Assembly (NCBI GenBank): GCA_903861125.1
Contig: CAIOTF010000015.1
Coordinates: forward strand, 186,001-250,000
DNA from: an uncultured Ignavibacteriota bacterium
GTDB lineage: Bacteria > Bacteroidota > Ignavibacteria > UBA10030 > UBA8401
Direction of reading: 5' to 3'
DNA: 64,000 nt
The translations under genes and the position numbers were made by a program. Under the pieces are notes generated by a model. That model saw only the letters and a program-made list of their open reading frames with translations. It was not told the DNA's origin and ran no database searches. This document shows positions 9,678-18,265 of this stretch, piece after piece; within the stretch, counting starts at the first letter, position 1; each line of letters opens with the position of its first letter.

Positions 9678-10043
9678 ATGGCGGGTGCTGCATTTATTGA
9701 GTATGAAGGAAAACAAATTCTGTCGATTGATTTTGCCAACGCAGAATTGGAAGAAATTGCCAATATTTCAAAACAGGTGAAACTCCTTATGGCAAAGCAG
9801 CCGTTTCAATCTGTACTCACCATTACCAATGTCAGCGGAATTCGTATCGGATTCGGAACGGTAAAAGTATTAAAAGACCTTGCCGTATTCAATAAGCCGT
9901 ATGTGAAGGCAAGTGCAGCGATCGGATTGAACAGTGTGCAGCAAATTGAACTCGACATCATCATGAAATTTTCGAACCGGACCTTTCCGACGTTCAACAG
10001 TTTTCAAGAGGCTGCGGCGTGGCTCGTCAGCCAGAGTGCATAA
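9678..10043 (+). CDS. Small STAS/SpoIIAA-like protein
   Basis: A 121-residue soluble protein. ATG 9678 is preferred over upstream TTG 9657 because AAGGA lies 7 nt before it. The beta-alpha pattern (LSIDFANAELEEI, SVLTITNVSG, KPYVKASAAIG, then SFQEAAAWLVSQ) resembles small STAS-fold or SpoIIAA-like proteins seen beside Bacteroidota signalling genes. No enzymatic residues are evident. It lies 58 bp upstream of the secreted deacetylase-like gene on the same strand and may share its transcript. Function unknown; a regulatory protein-protein contact is an inference from the fold type only. Confidence 0.75.
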   Translation: MAGAAFIEYEGKQILSIDFANAELEEIANISKQVKLLMAKQPFQSVLTITNVSGIRIGFGTVKVLKDLAVFNKPYVKASAAIGLNSVQQIELDIIMKFSNRTFPTFNSFQEAAAWLVSQSA

Positions 10044-10101
10044 CTGACGAGTTGCCGACAAAAGAGACACGCACTGCAATAAGAACTATCCCTCAACAAC
10101 T

Positions 10102-12786
10102 ATGAAACAGTCCCTCACGCTATTTTGCATCTTTCTTCTCGCCTCAGCGTCACTTTCATCACAGGGTAAAGTATACATCGTTCTCGGATCGGATACAGCA
10201 ATCTGGGACGGATTGGATGTCAATAAATATTATTGCACATACAATCTCGGTTTGTATACCGATGTAACACAAAATGCGTATACGGTTATGGATCCTGCGT
10301 TCCGGAATCAGTTCAAGGATTCGTACGGACAATCGATGAAAATGACCTGGTGGATGATGGCGGGAAATGTGTACCGTTTTGCAACAAACAATGATATTCC
10401 TGTCCCGAATACCATGACACTTCATCTGATGAAACAATATCACGGCACCAATGTAAAACTTCTCGGCGACGAACTGTCGCTGCATTATCATACGTTTACG
10501 TGGACAGATTATAATAACGACGGATTATTTTATTGGAATCAGGCAAAATCGTTTAATGAATGCAGAGAAGATTTTGATGTAACCCTGGCGCAATTTCTGC
10601 TGGACGAAAATACATTTCCCGTATCGTATCGCAGCGGATGGCATTACATGGATAACGGATGGCAGAACCGTATCGACAGCCTGCTTCCCTATTCGCTGCA
10701 TAATGATTATCCGGCCAAACGAAACAGCGTTGCTGAACCGATCGACAATGTGTTCGACTGGTCGCGCTCTTCAAAAGAGTTCGTGCCGTTTCATCCTTCC
10801 CTTTCCGATTATCAGGTTCCGGGAAACGGAAAAGGGTGGAACACTCGCTCCTATTATATGGCAAGCATGCAGCAAGCTGATATGGATGCGCTCTTCATCA
10901 AAGCAATGAACGGTGTAGACCAGGTGCCATGTTTATGGGCGCACTTGCCGGAAGCTGATTTTCCGTACAACATGAAACGTATCGACAGTCTGGCGCACAA
11001 TGCTGCGGCAAAATATCCGTCGGTAAAGTTTTTGTACTGTTCCGCAACAGAAGCAATGCAGCGCTGGAGGAACGGAAAGGATACTACCTCTCCCGTCTTG
11101 TCGATACAGGAAGTATCATCCGGCGAAAATGTTTCTTTTACCATCCAAACGAACGAACGTATCTTCCAGGCAGAGCCATTCGTAGCCGTGAAAGATATTA
11201 ACGAGCATTATACGGTTTTGCACTGTGCAGCCGTTTCGGCCAATCAATGGACAACAATCGGTACGCTGCCGAAAGCAACCATTGCAAAAGTCGGCGCAGC
11301 GGTAACCGATACAATGGGAAATCTTTCAACGCAATTTTTGAACTACCGGGCAGACGATATTTTTATTGATAATCTCGACGACGCTTACAGCGAAATAAGC
11401 GGTACATGGACAACAAGCACCGCTAAAGCGTGGGGAATCAATTCGCGGCAATCACTTCTGGGTGTGAAGGATTCTGCTGCGGCACAATGGAAGCCCGGAA
11501 TAAAAAAAACCGGTCTGTATAATATTTTTCTGCAAATTCCGCCGGTGAGTAACCGCGTGCAGACATTCACAGTAAAAACAATAGTGAACGGCCAGCTGCT
11601 TGATAGTGTTCTCGTCAATACTCCCATGACCGAAAAAAACTGGAACTATGTTACAACCGTGCAGCTGCCGGAAAACGGGAATACGGCCATTCAGATGACC
11701 GCGTACGGAAAAAACCAGGCAGGAAAGATATTTTGCGCTGATGCCGTGAAACTCTCCGGTCTGGTAAAAGACCGGCAGATCTATACTGCAGCGAAACAGA
11801 TTCTGCTTGGGCCGATCAGTGAGGGGGATACGATCACCTATCTGCTGCCGTTAGAAAATCATGGAATTAATGATCTATCGGTCAGCGGAATCGTTTCAGT
11901 TAACAACCATCTTCTTGCCCGGGTTCAGACACCGCTGACGATTCCGGGAATGAAAAAAATATCAATCCCTTTTTCGTTCACTGCAAAGAATGCCGGAACT
12001 TTTTACGATACGGTGACCGTGAAAAGTAATGATCCGTTTACACCAACGCTGACAATTCCGGCAACACTTTCAGTGCTCCCCTATTTTTCCATTATCGACA
12101 ATGAAGACAGTGTGCAGTATGCCGAATACGGTCCATGGTCAAAAAGCAATGCTCAGATCTGGGGCACAAGCAGCCGGTATGCTTTGTCCGGCAATAATGC
12201 ACGCGCAACATTTACAACACATGTAAAAAAGAACGGATCGTATGAGATCTTTGAAATTGTTCCGACCACCGTTAATGCACTGAAGAATGCCCTCTATGTT
12301 ATTCAAAACGGCACCGACACTCTCGGCACTGTAACCATCGATCAGAATATTGGAAGCGGGGCATGGGTTTCCATCGGCCAATATCCGCTCACAACCGCAT
12401 CTGCCGTTACCGTTACGGTGATGGATAAAGGACCGGCATCCGCTTTTGTGCTGAGAGCTGATGCAGTAAAGTTTCAGCTTCTGCTCCCAGCAAGTGTAGA
12501 GCGAACGCCTCAATATGGCATCAGTAATTTTGCACTGGAACAAAATTATCCTAATCCCTTTAATCCGGCAACGACAATATGTTTTTATCTTCCGTATGAG
12601 ATGCCTGTAACGATTACTGTGTATGATATGCTTGGCCGCGAGGTCCGGACGGTTGTGCGGGAAGTCCGGCAGGAAGGGATGCATGCCGTTCAATTCAACG
12701 GGGGTGATCTTTCGAGCGGAATGTATGTGTACAGAATCACCGCCGGAACCCGCATTGAATCCAAAACAATGATGTTATTGAAGTAA
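10102..12786 (+). CDS. Secreted polysaccharide-deacetylase-like protein with two golvesin-like domains and T9SS tail
   Basis: 894 residues: signal peptide (about 1-20); a catalytic-type domain (about 22-335); two related beta-sandwich domains (about 420-565 and 662-797, each with a WGxxSR motif and an ADAVK ending) resembling the golvesin C-terminal domain; and a T9SS sorting tail (about 805-894, ALEQNYPNPFNPAT and YDMLGREV). The N-terminal domain has the Asp/His-rich look of polysaccharide deacetylases or related carbohydrate-active barrels (GDELSLHYHTF, WAHLPEADF), but the assignment is by resemblance only. The substrate is probably an extracellular or cell-surface polysaccharide. Expected location is the cell surface or medium, after Sec export and T9SS. 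The tail is more divergent (TICFYLPYEM) than those of the downstream cargo genes. Confidence 0.75.
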   Translation: MKQSLTLFCIFLLASASLSSQGKVYIVLGSDTAIWDGLDVNKYYCTYNLGLYTDVTQNAYTVMDPAFRNQFKDSYGQSMKMTWWMMAGNVYRFATNNDIPVPNTMTLHLMKQYHGTNVKLLGDELSLHYHTFTWTDYNNDGLFYWNQAKSFNECREDFDVTLAQFLLDENTFPVSYRSGWHYMDNGWQNRIDSLLPYSLHNDYPAKRNSVAEPIDNVFDWSRSSKEFVPFHPSLSDYQVPGNGKGWNTRSYYMASMQQADMDALFIKAMNGVDQVPCLWAHLPEADFPYNMKRIDSLAHNAAAKYPSVKFLYCSATEAMQRWRNGKDTTSPVLSIQEVSSGENVSFTIQTNERIFQAEPFVAVKDINEHYTVLHCAAVSANQWTTIGTLPKATIAKVGAAVTDTMGNLSTQFLNYRADDIFIDNLDDAYSEISGTWTTSTAKAWGINSRQSLLGVKDSAAAQWKPGIKKTGLYNIFLQIPPVSNRVQTFTVKTIVNGQLLDSVLVNTPMTEKNWNYVTTVQLPENGNTAIQMTAYGKNQAGKIFCADAVKLSGLVKDRQIYTAAKQILLGPISEGDTITYLLPLENHGINDLSVSGIVSVNNHLLARVQTPLTIPGMKKISIPFSFTAKNAGTFYDTVTVKSNDPFTPTLTIPATLSVLPYFSIIDNEDSVQYAEYGPWSKSNAQIWGTSSRYALSGNNARATFTTHVKKNGSYEIFEIVPTTVNALKNALYVIQNGTDTLGTVTIDQNIGSGAWVSIGQYPLTTASAVTVTVMDKGPASAFVLRADAVKFQLLLPASVERTPQYGISNFALEQNYPNPFNPATTICFYLPYEMPVTITVYDMLGREVRTVVREVRQEGMHAVQFNGGDLSSGMYVYRITAGTRIESKTMMLLK

Positions 12787-12823
12787 ATTCTTCACCAGCA
12801 GCGCATTCTTTAAAATTTTATTC

Positions 12824-12854
12824 TTGCGTTCAATTCTTTCCTGCCGTAGATTTA
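12824..12854 (+). promoter_or_regulatory. Predicted promoter of the FKBP gene
   Basis: TTG at 12824-12826, a 20-bp spacer, then TAGATTTA at 12847-12854. This fits the Bacteroidota TTG-N20-TAnnTTTG pattern with one mismatch. A transcript from here would pass through the terminator-like hairpin at 12893-12920 before reaching the FKBP gene. Confidence 0.5.
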
Positions 12855-12892
12855 GTATATTATTATGGGTTTTGAAGTATCCCGTACAATAA

Positions 12893-12920
12893 AGCCTCCA
12901 ACAATGGAGGCTGTTTTTTT
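12893..12920 (+). terminator. Rho-independent terminator
   Basis: AGCCTCCA (12893-12900), loop ACAA, TGGAGGCT (12905-12912), then G and seven T. It terminates the deacetylase-like gene. It may also act as an attenuator for the FKBP gene, because the only promoter-like sequence I see for that gene is upstream of it. Confidence 0.85.
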
Positions 12921-12973
12921 GAATTTTCACCAACATTAAATCTCACAATCAATTACCAAGTAGAAAGATCTCT

Positions 12974-13660
12974 ATGAAACACGTTCTCATTGCAACAACC
13001 TGCCTTCTTCTGATGTCATGCGGCGGAGGCAAAAAAGCAGAATTAAAAACCGATAAAGACAGCGTCAGCTACAGCATCGGACTGGATGTCGGAAACACAT
13101 TCCAGCGCCAGGGAATTGATGTAACTCCCGAAGCATTCCTTCAGGGATTAAAAGATGCCGCGGATACATCGGGAAAACATCTTTTAACCGAAGATCAGAT
13201 CCGAGCCACCATGATGGCCTTCCAGCAAAAGATGATGGCAAAACAGCAGGAAAAAATGATGAAGCAATCCGGACCTGCAGCAGCCGAAGGAGCAAAGTTC
13301 CTGGCTGAGAACAAAACAAAACCGGGTGTTGTAACAACCGCAAGCGGTCTGCAGTACAAAGTGATCAGTGCCGGAAAAGGTAAAAAACCGTCGGCATCGA
13401 ATGAAGTGAAAGTACACTATCGCGGAACATTGATCAACGGAACTGAATTCGATAATTCCTACAAACGGGGAGAACCGATCTCACTGCCGGTCAGCGGCGT
13501 TATTCCCGGCTGGACGGAAGCACTGCAATTAATGCCGATCGGTTCGAAATGGGAATTGTATATTCCTGCTAATCTCGGATACGGCAACAATCCTTCCGGA
13601 CCGATTCCGCCCGGATCAACATTGATTTTTGAAGTAGAACTGCTGGGTATTGTAAAGTAA
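12974..13660 (+). CDS. FKBP-type peptidyl-prolyl cis-trans isomerase lipoprotein
   Basis: 228 residues. Lipoprotein signal with lipobox LMSC (Cys16), then an N-terminal helical dimerisation domain of the FkpA/Mip type (about 22-115, DSVSYSIGLDVG, QGLKDAAD) and a C-terminal FKBP domain (about 122-228: SGLQYKVI, VHYRGTLINGTEFDNSY, VIPGWTEALQLM, IPPGSTLIFEVELL). Length and layout match periplasmic FkpA/Mip proteins, which catalyse prolyl isomerisation and act as chaperones for envelope proteins. It is plausible as a folding factor for the exported proteins encoded nearby. Start ATG 12974 follows GAAAGATCTCT. Confidence 0.93.
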   Translation: MKHVLIATTCLLLMSCGGGKKAELKTDKDSVSYSIGLDVGNTFQRQGIDVTPEAFLQGLKDAADTSGKHLLTEDQIRATMMAFQQKMMAKQQEKMMKQSGPAAAEGAKFLAENKTKPGVVTTASGLQYKVISAGKGKKPSASNEVKVHYRGTLINGTEFDNSYKRGEPISLPVSGVIPGWTEALQLMPIGSKWELYIPANLGYGNNPSGPIPPGSTLIFEVELLGIVK

Positions 13661-13686
13661 TTGTAAGAAACTCGATCCGATCAACG

Positions 13687-13722
13687 ATCCCGTCTCCATT
13701 CACTGAGACGGGATTTTTTTTT
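13687..13722 (+). terminator. Rho-independent terminator of the FKBP gene
   Basis: Ten-bp stem ATCCCGTCTC (13687-13696) / GAGACGGGAT (13705-13714) followed by eight T. It overlaps the stop codon of the convergent minus-strand gene at 13721. Confidence 0.9.
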
Positions 13723-14539
13723 ATTCGATCCACTTCACAAAATCGATGACCGGAAACAAGTGCCATTGTCCGCCGAACGGATAATCGCCGTACGTTAGCT
13801 TGAATCCGGGCGACAACCTGGATGTCTCCGTGATCTTCCATAGAATATTTCCGGTCGTTTCCGAAAATATATCCTGCTGACCCAATGTATATTCGTTGTC
13901 ATACCGTTTTGACGGAAACGGAAAAAGGAAAAGCTCAATCTTCATGTGATAGTCAAAAATTGCGCTGATCTCCCCTTCGGATGCAACAGCAGCCGTGAAA
14001 CCGGCATTCTTATAATAGATGGCGTCGCGCGGAGCTATCAGCGGCAGGTCGATGGACGATCCCGGTTCGAGCGAAGAATTGTTGAGTGCACATTCGAACA
14101 GAACTGAACCGCTGATGAAGTGCTGCTCGCCGAGCGGAAGCGTAGCAACAACACCACTCCGTACCGAGAACATGTGAGGAATTGTAAATTCCGGAGAGAT
14201 GAATCCTCCAATTCCCTTTGCCGCAACAAGTCTCATCAGGAGTGTCGGATAACTGATGCCGGAAACACCCGCAACGGAATACTGATCCGATGTCATCAAA
14301 GTGTATTTCACATCTACGGAGGGTGAAAGAAAGAATATAACGGGATGAGCAGAGATCTCAACCGCATCGCTGATGCCGTACGTTGTCTGGCCGAAAATGG
14401 AATACTTCAAAGTTCCTTCTCCGGAAGCGATACCGTTAAGATCATAAAAACGGTGACTCTTTTTCATTTCGCCTTCACCGGCAAACAACAGAAATGCGGA
14501 ACAGAACATCAGCATGAGGACGATCGGCAGTTTTTTCAT
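13721..14539 (-). CDS. Predicted outer-membrane beta-barrel protein
   Basis: 272 residues from ATG 14539, with GAGG 5 nt upstream; longer upstream frames overlap the preceding gene and are unlikely. Signal peptide (MKKLPIVLMLMFCSAFLLFAG), then amphipathic beta-strand-like segments rich in aromatic residues (FGQTTYGISDAVEISAHP, GLGQQ-like turns), typical of a small barrel. No enzymatic motif seen. Its ATG overlaps the TGA of the upstream EEP-family lipoprotein gene (ATGA at 14536-14539), so the two are translationally coupled and presumably co-function at the outer membrane. Confidence 0.7.
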   Translation of the reverse strand: MKKLPIVLMLMFCSAFLLFAGEGEMKKSHRFYDLNGIASGEGTLKYSIFGQTTYGISDAVEISAHPVIFFLSPSVDVKYTLMTSDQYSVAGVSGISYPTLLMRLVAAKGIGGFISPEFTIPHMFSVRSGVVATLPLGEQHFISGSVLFECALNNSSLEPGSSIDLPLIAPRDAIYYKNAGFTAAVASEGEISAIFDYHMKIELFLFPFPSKRYDNEYTLGQQDIFSETTGNILWKITETSRLSPGFKLTYGDYPFGGQWHLFPVIDFVKWIE

Positions 14540-15678
14540 TTCAACCTCACCAGTGCTGTTACGGGTGCGTGATCCGAATGGATACGCAGATTCTGATGCG
14601 CCGTGTGTGAATTTGCGACCCACGGACGGTTGGAGAACAAATGATCGAGTGTCCTGTCCCAATAATATTTCGGATCGGTGGTATGCGTGTAATATTTCCG
14701 CTGGTCCGCTTTGTAGATGTTCAGCGGAAGCGACGGATAATATGCGGCAAAGACAGGAGCAAGCCACTCAATTTCCGGTGCATAGTTGCTTCCATCCTTA
14801 TGGAGCGGCGAGTCGCCGGCAGAATGGAAATGTTCGTTCGGACATTTATCTTTGTCGCAATAATCAAGCGTATCGGAATTCGGCGGGAGAAGATTATAAT
14901 CGCCGCCGGTAACGAACGGTTTCCCTGCAGCATTCCACTCGTCCAGAACGGAAAGATATTTTTCAAACTGACGTCGTTTTGTATCATCCGTAGAGAATGC
15001 CGAAAGGTGCGTGTTGGCAATATTCAAATCCATTCCCGGCGCGGATATTCTGCAGGTCATGACGTTCTCACGCACATAAAAATAACGCGTCAGTGCATCG
15101 ATATCCCCTCTCAACGGCAGCGGCAGAAGTTGTGTTTCAACAATCGGCCAGCGGGATAATACGGCATTCCCTTCGTCGATGCGTCCGATACCATCACTCG
15201 GAATGAATTGCACTTTCCAGTTTGTTGCGTATGAACCGTAACGGAAGTACGATTTGTCCATAATGTAGCGCATCTCATCGATGTATGCCGAGCGTTTGCT
15301 GGGCCTGTCGACCTCCTGCAGCATCACAATATCGGGTTTGATCCTGTTGATCTCTTCGATGATCCTGTCCAACCCTACTAAGATTTCTGTCCGCTTCAGT
15401 ACTGTCCGGTTTCCGCACGCGTCTCCGAACCAGAGTATCTGACTTCCGCATCCGAACCTGATGTTCCAGCTCATGATCAGCAGAGTATCTTTTACAGCCG
15501 GCACGCTGTTGGATTCGTTATAAAAAAGCTCGGTCTCTCTCGGCTCATCGATCGTATCGACAAACGGATCACAGGAACTGAACAGCAGCGCAGAGGCGAT
15601 GATGTATGCAGAACGGATCAAAATATTTTTTAGGAAAACAACGTGCGGGTTCGGGGGAATGAGTGTTGGATTTTTCAT
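14536..15678 (-). CDS. Endonuclease/exonuclease/phosphatase-family lipoprotein
   Basis: 380 residues from ATG 15678 (AGG 10 nt upstream; an in-frame TTG at 15699 is less likely). Long n-region, then a hydrophobic stretch ending in lipobox LFSSC (Cys36), so probably membrane-anchored. EEP-fold motifs appear in order: MSWNIRFG, MLQEVDRP, GNAVLSRWPI, NTHLSA, GGDYNLLP and a C-terminal SDHAPV. These supply the metal-binding Glu/Asp/Asn and catalytic His of this superfamily. The substrate could be extracellular nucleic acid, a phosphodiester or a phospholipid; the sequence does not decide. It is coupled by a 4-nt overlap to the barrel gene downstream. Confidence 0.88.
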   Translation of the reverse strand: MKNPTLIPPNPHVVFLKNILIRSAYIIASALLFSSCDPFVDTIDEPRETELFYNESNSVPAVKDTLLIMSWNIRFGCGSQILWFGDACGNRTVLKRTEILVGLDRIIEEINRIKPDIVMLQEVDRPSKRSAYIDEMRYIMDKSYFRYGSYATNWKVQFIPSDGIGRIDEGNAVLSRWPIVETQLLPLPLRGDIDALTRYFYVRENVMTCRISAPGMDLNIANTHLSAFSTDDTKRRQFEKYLSVLDEWNAAGKPFVTGGDYNLLPPNSDTLDYCDKDKCPNEHFHSAGDSPLHKDGSNYAPEIEWLAPVFAAYYPSLPLNIYKADQRKYYTHTTDPKYYWDRTLDHLFSNRPWVANSHTAHQNLRIHSDHAPVTALVRLK

Positions 15679-15838
15679 ACAAAAATAACCTGTACACAAT
15701 ATGATTGAAATACCGGCTGGTATTTTTTTGAACGCATACTGAAGAACGATATTGTGAAGGTACTAAAACAGTGAGATCAAATTCAAGCATTTTCCCGAAC
15801 GCCGCTGATTCCACATCCGTTCAAGAATCTGGTATCCG

Positions 15839-16450
15839 CTATTTCCCTGTTTCAATCTGTATCTCATTCCGCCTCATAAACCAAGGCATAAACGGAGGAT
15901 CGTAGCGCGCAATGACCGGAATACCGGCCGCAGAATATCCGTTATTCTTCATCCATTGTATCAGTTCCTGTTCGTGTTCCGTCATTGAGGATTCGGTCCA
16001 CCGGCCGGAGAAGCGAATGACGGCAACAATACGGGATGCAATCTCACGAATGCGAATGGTGGTATCGTTTGGTTGCGGCGTTGTTGCGAGGGTAAATTGT
16101 AACGGCATAACGAAGGCGATTGTATAACCGTCGGACGACCGCATTGTGGTGACCGGTGCTGTCATCTCAATTTTTTCGGAGCGCGTTGTCGTTACCGGTG
16201 CGGTCATGGTAATACCGGAATTGGAGGTGTTGTTTCCCGAAATATATTTGAAGAGTTTTTTGAATCCTGCATTCGCAGCATCATCCATCTCTGCCGCAGC
16301 GATGAATGTTTCGGCTACGATGTACGACTGATATTCACGTATCTCTATTGCCCCGTCGGACTTGATTACTTTATATGCTGGTTCATCTATTGCCATACAG
16401 ACCGATCCCAAATTCATTATTAAGAACATTGATAATATTATATGTTTCAT
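15839..16450 (-). CDS. SOUL family heme-binding protein, exported
   Basis: 203 residues with a signal peptide (about 1-20). SOUL-family signatures: YKVIKSDGAIEIREYQSYIVAE near the start, two copies of MTAPV (about 82-100), FVMP and a final RNEIQI. SOUL proteins bind heme or hydrophobic ligands. Bacterial members are mostly uncharacterised, so a role in heme handling is inferred from the family. It stands alone on its strand. Confidence 0.9.
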   Translation of the reverse strand: MKHIILSMFLIMNLGSVCMAIDEPAYKVIKSDGAIEIREYQSYIVAETFIAAAEMDDAANAGFKKLFKYISGNNTSNSGITMTAPVTTTRSEKIEMTAPVTTMRSSDGYTIAFVMPLQFTLATTPQPNDTTIRIREIASRIVAVIRFSGRWTESSMTEHEQELIQWMKNNGYSAAGIPVIARYDPPFMPWFMRRNEIQIETGK

Positions 16451-16806
16451 GTCTTATGTTTCTCTCCATAACTTCTCATTCAAATTATTATGACATACAT
16501 AATCAGTCACGGCAAACTTGCCTGCACTAACAGAGTGACTTCGAAGCGACCATCATTCTAACTGATGTTACGAAAATAATAAATGCTGTTCATGGTGAGC
16601 AAGGGCAAACTTAATATATTAGTTCATCCTTCGGCGCATGCAGATAAACAACATCGGCATTTGCTCAGGTCCGCCACAAAGTGGTCCCCTTGGGAAAGGA
16701 CTCCTACGGAGATGAACATGGTTGTTGCGCCGCGCCTCACGAAGTAATGCCTAAGGCAGATCCATTTTTTACTACTTTCATACTTTCTGCGTAACATTAT
16801 TTCTAA
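16451..16806. other. Intergenic region with a REP-like inverted repeat
   Basis: No gene seen. Positions 16660-16715 are palindrome-rich (TCCGCC ... CTACGGA, with inner GGTCC/GGAC pairing around CCCCTTGGGA) and look like a dispersed intergenic repeat, but I found no second copy in this window. The remainder is AT-rich. Confidence 0.4.
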
Positions 16807-17595
16807 TTATTTTTTCTTGAACCACGGAATGAACGCGCTCGTCGTTCTTTGGTATTCGCGATATAGTTCCCCTCTGTTTCTGATTGCATTCTCTTCGGTG
16901 AGCGGAATTCCGGTAACTCGCAGCAGCAGGAACAACATGACCGCAGGTGCAAAGAGCGCAATCCATCCACCATCGGATGCCAGTGCAAAGATGAGATAGG
17001 ACATCCAGATAAGCCATTCAAAAAAATAATTTGGATGACGAGAATAATTCCACAGACCTACCCGGCATACTTGTCCTTTGTTTGCTTCATTATTCTTAAA
17101 TGAATTCAGCTGCGCATCTGATACTGTTTGCCCGATCACTGAAATACACCAGATACCAATTCCAATATATTCTAATAACGCTATGCCCGGGGCAGGATTG
17201 TTTGCGATGACGATGAATTGAACCGTCACAAATACAATGGCCAATGCCTGATATTGATAGAAGAGAAAATAACGGAACGGAATATTCTTCTTCCATTCTT
17301 TTTCCAGCATATCATACCGCGCATCGTGATGACGACCAAGCACGCGCGTAAAGAGCAGATATGATCCGAGACGAATTCCCCAGATTGCCGTCATCGCTCC
17401 GATGATCATTCTTCGCGTGATGTCACCGTCACCGAGATAAGCGTAGAACATTCCGATAACAGCAAGACCGAATCCCCAGCCGGCATCAACGATCATCGGT
17501 TTGTTGGTTGCGCGGTAGATAAGCCAGAGAATACACATCATCGAGAAGACGAGTGCGTAGCCATAAAGAGATGTTCCCAGAATCTGTACCAACAT
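16807..17595 (-). CDS. DUF1295 / steroid 5-alpha-reductase-like membrane protein
   Basis: 262 residues from ATG 17595, with AGGA 7 nt upstream; an upstream in-frame start would lack a ribosome-binding site. About seven hydrophobic segments. The C-terminal motif (VGLWNYSRHPNYFFEWLIW, then EENAIRNRGELYREYQ) is characteristic of DUF1295 and isoprenylcysteine/steroid-reductase-like proteins, which modify lipids using NADPH or SAM. The exact reaction is unknown. The small membrane gene 141 bp upstream on the same strand (17737-18066) often accompanies such genes, so the two may form a lipid-modification unit (inference). Confidence 0.88.
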   Translation of the reverse strand: MLVQILGTSLYGYALVFSMMCILWLIYRATNKPMIVDAGWGFGLAVIGMFYAYLGDGDITRRMIIGAMTAIWGIRLGSYLLFTRVLGRHHDARYDMLEKEWKKNIPFRYFLFYQYQALAIVFVTVQFIVIANNPAPGIALLEYIGIGIWCISVIGQTVSDAQLNSFKNNEANKGQVCRVGLWNYSRHPNYFFEWLIWMSYLIFALASDGGWIALFAPAVMLFLLLRVTGIPLTEENAIRNRGELYREYQRTTSAFIPWFKKK

Positions 17596-17736
17596 TTTTT
17601 GTTCCTGTCTTTTATCATCTTTCGGCACATTCGTCCCGATTACATCGGGACTCATTTGCTCAAGATGAACAGTAGGTTATCTCCATCCTCAGATGACGAG
17701 TCCGCTCTTTAAGCGAGCACACCAAAGGATGAATAT

Positions 17737-18066
17737 TTATTTACGCACTAAAATTTTTTCCAGACCTTCGCCTTTTTTTAATGAAAGGATCTGAATCAGA
17801 ACGTATCCCGTTACGGCAATACTTCCCAAACCGATGAACAACACGGTCCACAATCCTTTCACGACAATATTCGTTTCTCTGTAATATACCCACATTAATA
17901 ATACAAAGATATTGGCATAAAAGTCCCAAAGCGTCGCCCGCATCCAAGGAATGCTCAGCAAATAGTTCCACTCCTTAAAAAGATTGCTTTGAACGCTGGT
18001 ATCAACGACGATATACATCATCCAGATGCAAACAACGGAAAATAGTATTATGAAAAAATTTTTCAT
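17737..18066 (-). CDS. Small DUF1475-like membrane protein
   Basis: 109 residues from ATG 18066, with AGGAG 6 nt upstream. Three predicted transmembrane segments: residues about 4-22, the middle (IFVLLMWVYYRETN) and the C-terminal part (LFIGLGSIAVTGYVLIQIL). The WMRATLWDFYANIF segment resembles the DUF1475 family as I remember it. No catalytic residues can be named. It is probably transcribed with the DUF1295 gene. Confidence 0.75.
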   Translation of the reverse strand: MKNFFIILFSVVCIWMMYIVVDTSVQSNLFKEWNYLLSIPWMRATLWDFYANIFVLLMWVYYRETNIVVKGLWTVLFIGLGSIAVTGYVLIQILSLKKGEGLEKILVRK

Positions 18067-18265
18067 CGATATCTCCTTTTTGTGCAATGATAACAATGGA
18101 ATTAAGAATAAAGTTCAATCTTTTACAGTGTAAAGGATCGAAGTATAGGATTTTTGTTGCACTTTCCAATTTTCCATACAAAGAGAGAGTAATATCAATA
18201 ATGCTGGTTGACAGTACACATATTAATTGTTATACTCAAAAAGTTCTTAAACAAGATAATTTTGT

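Noticed and set aside
12139-12693. 184-codon open frame on the minus strand
   Set aside because: Antisense to the golvesin-like and T9SS-tail part of the secreted protein at 10102; Cys/His/Arg-rich shadow composition and no ribosome-binding site.
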